Assembly (NCBI GenBank): GCA_035551935.1
Contig: DASZMJ010000615.1
Coordinates: forward strand, 1-9,350
Length of the DNA stretch: 9,350 nucleotides
Direction of reading: 5' to 3'
From: DASZMJ01 sp035551935
GTDB lineage: Bacteria; Planctomycetota; Planctomycetia; Isosphaerales; Isosphaeraceae
Part shown: one piece after another, positions 6,131 through 9,350 of the stretch
Layout: every line of letters starts with the position of its first letter
How positions within the stretch are numbered: position 1 is the first letter of the stretch
Notes under the pieces: model-generated
Told to the model about the DNA's origin: nothing
The model's database searches: none
Seen by the model: only the letters and a program-made list of their open reading frames with translations
Position numbers and translations under genes: made by a program

Positions 6131-7393
6131 ATGGCCGAGCCGATCGTCATCCTGTCGATCCCGCAGTTGCGGGCCTGCGACGTGACCCCCGGCGCCCTCG
6201 CGTCGCTGGAGGAGCTGTCGCGCCAGGGCGAGCTGGCCGAGCTGGTCCCCGCCTTCCCCGGGACCGCCGCGTCGTCGTTCGCTACCCTCATGACCGGCGA
6301 GCCCCCCTCGGTCCACGGCATCGTCGGCGACACCTATTACGACCGCCAGACCGGCCGGATCGCCGCCCGACCGCTGCCCGACTCGGCCGTGACGGCGCCG
6401 AAACTCTGGGAACGCCTCCGTGAACAACGGCCCGGCGCCCGGACCCTGCTCTGGTTCGCCCCCAACTCGCGCGGGGCGGCCGTCGACCTCGCCGCCTGGA
6501 CCGGCCCCGACGCCTGCCTCGAGACGCAGCCGGCGGGCCTCGCCGACGACCTGACCCGGCGGTTCGGCCCCCTGCCCTGCCCCTCGGGCACCGGCGAGCC
6601 GCCGCGTCGGGAGGTCGCGGCCTGGACCCTCCGGACCGCCGCGGCGGTCATCGCCGTCGAGCGGCCCGACCTGGCCGTCGTCCGCCTCGCCTACCTCGGC
6701 CAGGTCGCGCGGCGGTTCGGGCCCGACGGCCGCGAGGCCGGGCGTGCCTTGCGCGCGTTGGAGGCGGAATTGCGGCCTTTTTTGGCCGGGTTACCCGCCG
6801 GGACGCTCTTGCTGGCGGTCACCGAGTCGGTCACGACGCCGGTCTGCGGCCCTGTTTTCCCGAACCGGACCCTCCGCGAGCTCGGCTTGTTGCGGCTCGC
6901 CACGGCCCCTGGGGGTGGTACGGCGATCGACCCGGCCGGGTCGGCGGCCTTCGCCTTGCCCGACCATCAGATCTGCCATATCTATCTCAACGACCCCCGG
7001 CACGCGGCCCCCCTGGCGTCGGCGTTCGCGGGGGACCACGCCGACGGGATCGCGCAGGTCGCGGCCCTGGGCGCCCGGGCGGCGCTGGGGATGGACCACC
7101 CCCGCTCCGGCGACATCGTCCTGGTCGCCCGCCCCGACCGCTGGTTCGCCGCCGACTGGTGGACCGACCCGGCCGACCGGCCGGCGACGGCCGACCCCTC
7201 GCCGCTGGGCGGCGGGCCGATCGACCCGGCGCGGGTGCTCGGCTCGCTCGGGGCGCCGGTGCCGGGCCCGGAATACTTCGGCGTGCTGGTCGCGTCGGCC
7301 CCCGGCCGGATCGCCCGGCCCGCCCCGCTGGCCGCCCGCGACCTCGCGGCGATCGTCGCCGGCCGCCGGCCGGTCGGCCGGGTCGGTCCGTGA
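6131..7393 (+). CDS. Alkaline phosphatase superfamily protein, EboF-like, metal site apparently degenerate
   Basis: The 420-residue product belongs to the type I phosphodiesterase/nucleotide pyrophosphatase branch of the alkaline phosphatase superfamily. ATG 6131 follows a GAGGGGGG ribosome binding site; a TTG at 6095 is a poorer choice. The nucleophile region is conserved: FPGTAASSFATLMTG with Thr45, then PPSVHGIVGDTYYD. Also conserved are TPVCGPVFPNRTLRELGLL, PDHQICHIYLNDP (Asp278, His279, His283) and MDHPRSGDIVLVA (His323). Other expected positions differ from EboF proteins as I remember them: the first ligand is Ser9 in VILSIPQL, the usual PHLDY Asp is Gly190 in AYLGQ, the SEYG motif is TESV, and the C-terminal SHGR histidine is Leu373 in SLGAP. 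The protein is also somewhat shorter than usual EboF (about 450-460). No signal peptide is evident. It follows the EboC-like gene, matching ebo organisation. It may be a pseudoenzyme or may bind substrate only. Confidence 0.84.
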   Translation: MAEPIVILSIPQLRACDVTPGALASLEELSRQGELAELVPAFPGTAASSFATLMTGEPPSVHGIVGDTYYDRQTGRIAARPLPDSAVTAPKLWERLREQRPGARTLLWFAPNSRGAAVDLAAWTGPDACLETQPAGLADDLTRRFGPLPCPSGTGEPPRREVAAWTLRTAAAVIAVERPDLAVVRLAYLGQVARRFGPDGREAGRALRALEAELRPFLAGLPAGTLLLAVTESVTTPVCGPVFPNRTLRELGLLRLATAPGGGTAIDPAGSAAFALPDHQICHIYLNDPRHAAPLASAFAGDHADGIAQVAALGARAALGMDHPRSGDIVLVARPDRWFAADWWTDPADRPATADPSPLGGGPIDPARVLGSLGAPVPGPEYFGVLVASAPGRIARPAPLAARDLAAIVAGRRPVGRVGP

Positions 7394-7570
7394 CGGTTTC
7401 TTGGGCGTCGCCGCGCGGATCGCGCGCAAAAAATATCCATCGATGACACGAAGCATTTCGATTTGAAAACATTTCTAGTGTCGCAAGTAGTTGCAAAACG
7501 CGGGGTTGAGACGGAGAGGTCGGCCCGTCATGGCGAGCGGTACGGGCCTTGCGATTGGGGAAGAAAATGC

Positions 7571-7599
7571 TTGACGGCGGCCGTCGGTGAATGTACCGT
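7571..7599 (+). promoter_or_regulatory. Candidate promoter for the lipoprotein-DUF1559 pair
   Basis: TTGACG (7571-7576; 5 of 6 consensus matches) lies 17 bases from TACCGT (7594-7599), which keeps the first, second and last -10 positions. Transcription from here would give a leader of about 220 bases containing the nested hairpin. The -10 is poor, so this is tentative; a CATAAT at 7607-7612 is an alternative -10 without a good -35. Confidence 0.33.
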
Positions 7600-7653
7600 G
7601 AAGGACCATAATCATCCCATTATCGCTCCTTTGCCCTGAAGGTGTCGACGTGT

Positions 7654-7701
7654 CCCGGGCAGGGGATAGGTCGCCCAATCCCCGATCGAGCCGAGCCCGG
7701 G
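7654..7701 (+). promoter_or_regulatory. Nested hairpin in the lipoprotein leader
   Basis: An outer 7-bp stem, CCCGGGC (7654-7660) with GCCCGGG (7695-7701), encloses an inner 6-bp stem, GGGGAT (7662-7667) with ATCCCC (7678-7683). Eleven unpaired bases lie on one side. The structure is about 125 bases upstream of the lipoprotein ATG and does not match a riboswitch class I know. Confidence 0.35.
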
Positions 7702-7826
7702 CGCCGTTCGCGGCGGACCCGAGCCGGTTCGACCTGTCGGCCTGCGCACCCGCTCGGACCGACGCCGGCCTGTCGACCGCCAGCCGATGACTCTTGCCGC
7801 CCCAACCTCAGGGAGTCGCGACCCTC

Positions 7827-8060
7827 ATGCGATCCGTTGATTCGTCGGCGCGCCGCCGACTCGCCCCGACCGTGGCCCTGCTCGGCGCGTTGGCCCTCGG
7901 GGGCTGCGCCCCCGAAGGCAAGGGCCAGATCAAGATCGGCGACCGCTCCAAGGCCGAGGCCGGCCCCGCCCAGCCGAAGCAGGACGCCGCCGCGAAGCCG
8001 GGCCCCGGGGGCGCGAATGCGCCCCAGGTCAAGTCCATCAAGGGGCGAATCCAGCAGTGA
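7827..8060 (+). CDS. Small lipoprotein of unknown function
   Basis: The 77-residue product has a classic lipoprotein signal: basic N-terminus (Arg9-Arg11), hydrophobic stretch from about Leu12 to Leu24, and the lipobox LGGC with Cys27 as the predicted lipidated residue. The mature part is only about 51 residues, hydrophilic and rich in Lys, Ala, Pro and Gly (CAPEGKGQIKIGDRSKAEAG onwards), and probably disordered. GGGAG at 7811-7815 supports the ATG at 7827; an in-frame TTG at 7794 would spoil the signal peptide. It ends 89 bases before the DUF1559 gene, so the two are probably co-transcribed. It should be anchored in the cell envelope. Nothing indicates an enzymatic role. Confidence 0.77.
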   Translation: MRSVDSSARRRLAPTVALLGALALGGCAPEGKGQIKIGDRSKAEAGPAQPKQDAAAKPGPGGANAPQVKSIKGRIQQ

Positions 8061-8067
8061 TCCCCCC

Positions 8068-8092
8068 GAGACGGGGACAGGCTCCCGTTCTC
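8068..8092 (+). other. Short bulged hairpin between lipoprotein and DUF1559 genes
   Basis: GAGACGGG (8068-8075) can pair with CCCGTTCTC (8084-8092) with one bulged T and an 8-base loop. It lacks a following T-run and lies inside a likely operon, so an effect on relative expression is possible but unproven. Confidence 0.25.
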
Positions 8093-8149
8093 TCGACGTC
8101 ATCCGCGTTCTCGAGCGTCCGTCCCCCCACCTTTGAGGAGTCCGGCACC

Positions 8150-9223
8150 ATGACCCGTCCGTCCCCTCGCGGCACGAGCCGCCGCGGCTTCACGCTGATC
8201 GAGCTGCTGGTGGTCATCGCGATCATCGGCGTCCTGATCGCCCTGCTGTTGCCGGCGGTGCAGCAGGCCCGCGAGGCCGCCCGTCGCATCCAGTGCACCA
8301 ACAACCTGAAGCAGATGGCGCTGGCGGCGCACAACTACGTCTCCGCCAACAACGTCCTGCCCCAGGGCGGCACCATGCAGTACGACTACAGCAGCGGCTT
8401 CTACTGGACCTCCGGCAGCCTCCACGTGCCGTTGCTCCAGTTCATGGAGCAACTGCCGCTGTACAACGCGGTCAACTTCAATGTCAACATGTATAACCCG
8501 CACAACGTCACCATCTCCGGCATCGGCCTGCCCTACCTGTTCTGCCCCAGCGACGGCGGCGTCGAGCAGTCCGACCAGCAGCCGAGCTCGGAGGTCCTGG
8601 GCGGCTGGGCGGCCCCGACCTGGACGATGTTCCACACCAGCTACGCCGGCTGCGCCGGCACCTGGTGGTACATCTTCGCCCCGCCGTCGGTCAACGTCTA
8701 CCACAACGGCCTGTTCTACTTCCAGAGCTCGGTGCGGTACTCGGGCATCACCGACGGCCTGAGCAACACCATCGCCTTCGGCGAGCGGGCGCACACCATG
8801 CTCAACGCGTCCGACCAGCTCTACTGGCACTGGTGGACCTCGGGCAACTACGGCGACACGGTCTTCAACACGCTGTACCCGATGAACCCGTTCAAGAAGC
8901 TCCAGCTCACCGACGGCGGCGGCAACCCGTCGAACGACGGCGAGGGCGGCCTCGACGCCTACGTCGCCTCGGCCTCGAGCTTCCACCCCGCCGGCTGCAA
9001 CTTCGCGATGATGGACGGCTCGGTCCGGTTCCTCAAGGAGACGATCACCTCCTGGCCGTACAACCCCGGCACCGGCATGCCGAACAACGTCAGCCTGATC
9101 ACCGACCCGGGCGGCTCGGGCTGGCAGATCTACTACATCGCCCCCATGACCCAGGTCGGCGTCTACCAGGCGCTCTCGACCCGGAACAAGGGCGAGGTCA
9201 TCAGCGCCGACGCCTGGAACTGA
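8150..9223 (+). CDS. DUF1559 (SBP_bac_10) protein with type IV pilin-like N-terminus
   Basis: The 357-residue product starts at an ATG preceded by GAGGAG (8135-8140). The N-terminus is a textbook prepilin signal: short basic leader MTRPSPRGTSRRG, cleavage expected after Gly13, Phe14 as the methylated first residue, Glu18 at position +5, and the hydrophobic helix LLVVIAIIGVLIALLLPAVQ. It is followed by the family signature QQAREAARRIQCTNNLKQMALAAHNY. The globular part is rich in Tyr, Trp, Asn and Gly (SGFYWTSGSLHVP, LPYLFCPSDGG, RYSGITDGLSNTIAFGERAH) and ends with the characteristic HPAGCNFAMMDGSVRFLKETI segment. Full length is normal for the family. Prepilin peptidase and a type II/IV-like secretion assembly would process and place it in the envelope or at the surface. 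Planctomycetes carry many paralogues of unknown individual function. It follows a small lipoprotein gene and precedes a strong terminator. Confidence 0.96.
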   Translation: MTRPSPRGTSRRGFTLIELLVVIAIIGVLIALLLPAVQQAREAARRIQCTNNLKQMALAAHNYVSANNVLPQGGTMQYDYSSGFYWTSGSLHVPLLQFMEQLPLYNAVNFNVNMYNPHNVTISGIGLPYLFCPSDGGVEQSDQQPSSEVLGGWAAPTWTMFHTSYAGCAGTWWYIFAPPSVNVYHNGLFYFQSSVRYSGITDGLSNTIAFGERAHTMLNASDQLYWHWWTSGNYGDTVFNTLYPMNPFKKLQLTDGGGNPSNDGEGGLDAYVASASSFHPAGCNFAMMDGSVRFLKETITSWPYNPGTGMPNNVSLITDPGGSGWQIYYIAPMTQVGVYQALSTRNKGEVISADAWN

Positions 9224-9229
9224 GCCCCC

Positions 9230-9244
9230 GGCCGCCGCGCGGCC
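9230..9244 (+). other. Short GC hairpin just after the DUF1559 stop
   Basis: GGCCGC (9230-9235) and GCGGCC (9239-9244) form a 6-bp stem with a 3-base loop, 7 bases after the stop codon. It may support transcription termination together with the larger hairpin downstream, or may be chance in GC-rich DNA. Confidence 0.3.
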
Positions 9245-9274
9245 CCTCGCCATCGCCAACGACAATCGCCCGAT

Positions 9275-9303
9275 GCCCCCCGACCCGACCGGGTCGCGGG
9301 GGC
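9275..9303 (+). terminator. Strong hairpin terminator after the DUF1559 gene
   Basis: GCCCCC-CGACCC (9275-9286) pairs with GGGTCG-GGGGGC (9291-9303, one bulged C at 9297) around the tetraloop GACC, giving 12 base pairs. Only a weak T stretch follows (CGTTT near 9313-9317). Its place 51 bases after the stop codon supports a termination role. Confidence 0.6.
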
Positions 9304-9324
9304 TTCGGCCGTCGTTTGACCCAA

Positions 9325-9350
9325 TTCGTAGGGTCCGCCGTCCGGACCGA
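9325..9350. repeat. Second copy of the TTCGTAGGGTCCGC repeat (cut by window end)
   Basis: TTCGTAGGGTCCGC at 9325-9338 is identical to 5074-5087. GGTCCG (9332-9337) can pair with CGGACC (9343-9348), so this copy also forms a hairpin, but beyond that the right arm differs from the copy at 5092-5105. The element continues past the window. Confidence 0.7.

Larger units (their letters stand above)
7394..7826. other. 433-base intergenic and leader region before the lipoprotein gene
   Basis: The first part (about 7430-7500) is clearly AT-richer than the surroundings, with AAAAAATAT and TTGAAAAC, and contains no recognisable gene. A candidate promoter lies at 7571-7599 and a nested hairpin at 7654-7701. 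The last 120 bases return to high GC and lead into the lipoprotein ribosome binding site. Open frames crossing this stretch have neither starts with ribosome binding sites nor recognisable protein character. I find no tRNA or known riboswitch here. Confidence 0.55.

Noticed and set aside
7405..7436. Hairpin of CGCG arms followed by an A-run after the EboF-like gene
   Set aside because: A plus-strand terminator needs Ts after the stem, whereas here there are As. On the minus strand the T-run would precede the stem and no gene ends there.
7463..7491. TTGAAA in the AT-rich patch as a -35 element
   Set aside because: No hexamer resembling TATAAT lies at 16-18 bases downstream; the best fits (AGTAGT, GTAGTT) are poor.
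7642..8136. Plus-strand open frame crossing the leader and the lipoprotein gene
   Set aside because: It overlaps the lipoprotein in another frame, has no ribosome binding site, and gives an Arg/Pro/Ser-rich product typical of out-of-frame GC-rich DNA.
8099..9265. Long minus-strand open frame opposite the DUF1559 gene
   Set aside because: It is the complement of a clear DUF1559 gene; the product is low-complexity Val/Ala/Gly/Asp and has no recognisable domain.

Overview
The window reads as a high-GC chromosome fragment from a planctomycete, most likely of the Isosphaeraceae type. The clearest marker is a DUF1559 (SBP_bac_10) protein with a type IV pilin-like N-terminus at the right end; this family is massively expanded in Planctomycetes. 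The short SecA paralogue, the strongly GC-biased third codon positions and the dispersed TTCGTAGGGTCCGC palindromes fit the same assignment. No CRISPR array, tRNA, rRNA, transposase, phage or plasmid gene is visible.

Layout, left to right. Positions 1-282 hold an open frame that could be the C-terminal end of a protein starting outside the window; it is crossed by a GC-rich inverted repeat. Next is a 650-residue SecA-family ATPase (413-2365) with a complete helicase motor but without the C-terminal third of housekeeping SecA. After a hairpin comes a small LigD 3'-phosphoesterase-like protein (2492-2851). A membrane-anchored protein of unknown function, encoded on the minus strand (2767-3570), converges on it and overlaps it by 85 bases. 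A 357-base intergenic region then carries a candidate promoter and a G-rich minus strand, and leads to a small DUF433 protein (3928-4140) whose C-terminus looks frameshifted and which has no toxin partner here.

The middle (4208-7393) is the most interesting part: three consecutive same-strand genes for a xylose isomerase-like TIM-barrel protein, a UbiA/EboC-type membrane prenyltransferase, and an EboF-like alkaline phosphatase-superfamily protein. This combination recalls the ebo/EDB gene cluster, known in cyanobacteria, pseudomonads and other bacteria and linked to handling or export of secondary metabolites. Here EboA, EboB (TatD-like) and EboD (dehydroquinate synthase-like) are not next to it, and the EboF-like protein seems to have lost several residues expected at the metal site. 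A 14-bp perfect palindrome separates the TIM-barrel and UbiA genes.

The right end is a 433-base leader region with a nested hairpin, a 77-residue lipoprotein (7827-8060) and the DUF1559 pseudopilin-like protein (8150-9223). A strong hairpin terminator and a second copy of the TTCGTAGGGTCCGC repeat follow. The lipoprotein and DUF1559 genes probably form a two-gene operon for envelope proteins. I see no complete novel defence or mobile system; the reduced ebo-like module with a degenerate EboF is the best candidate for something under-described.
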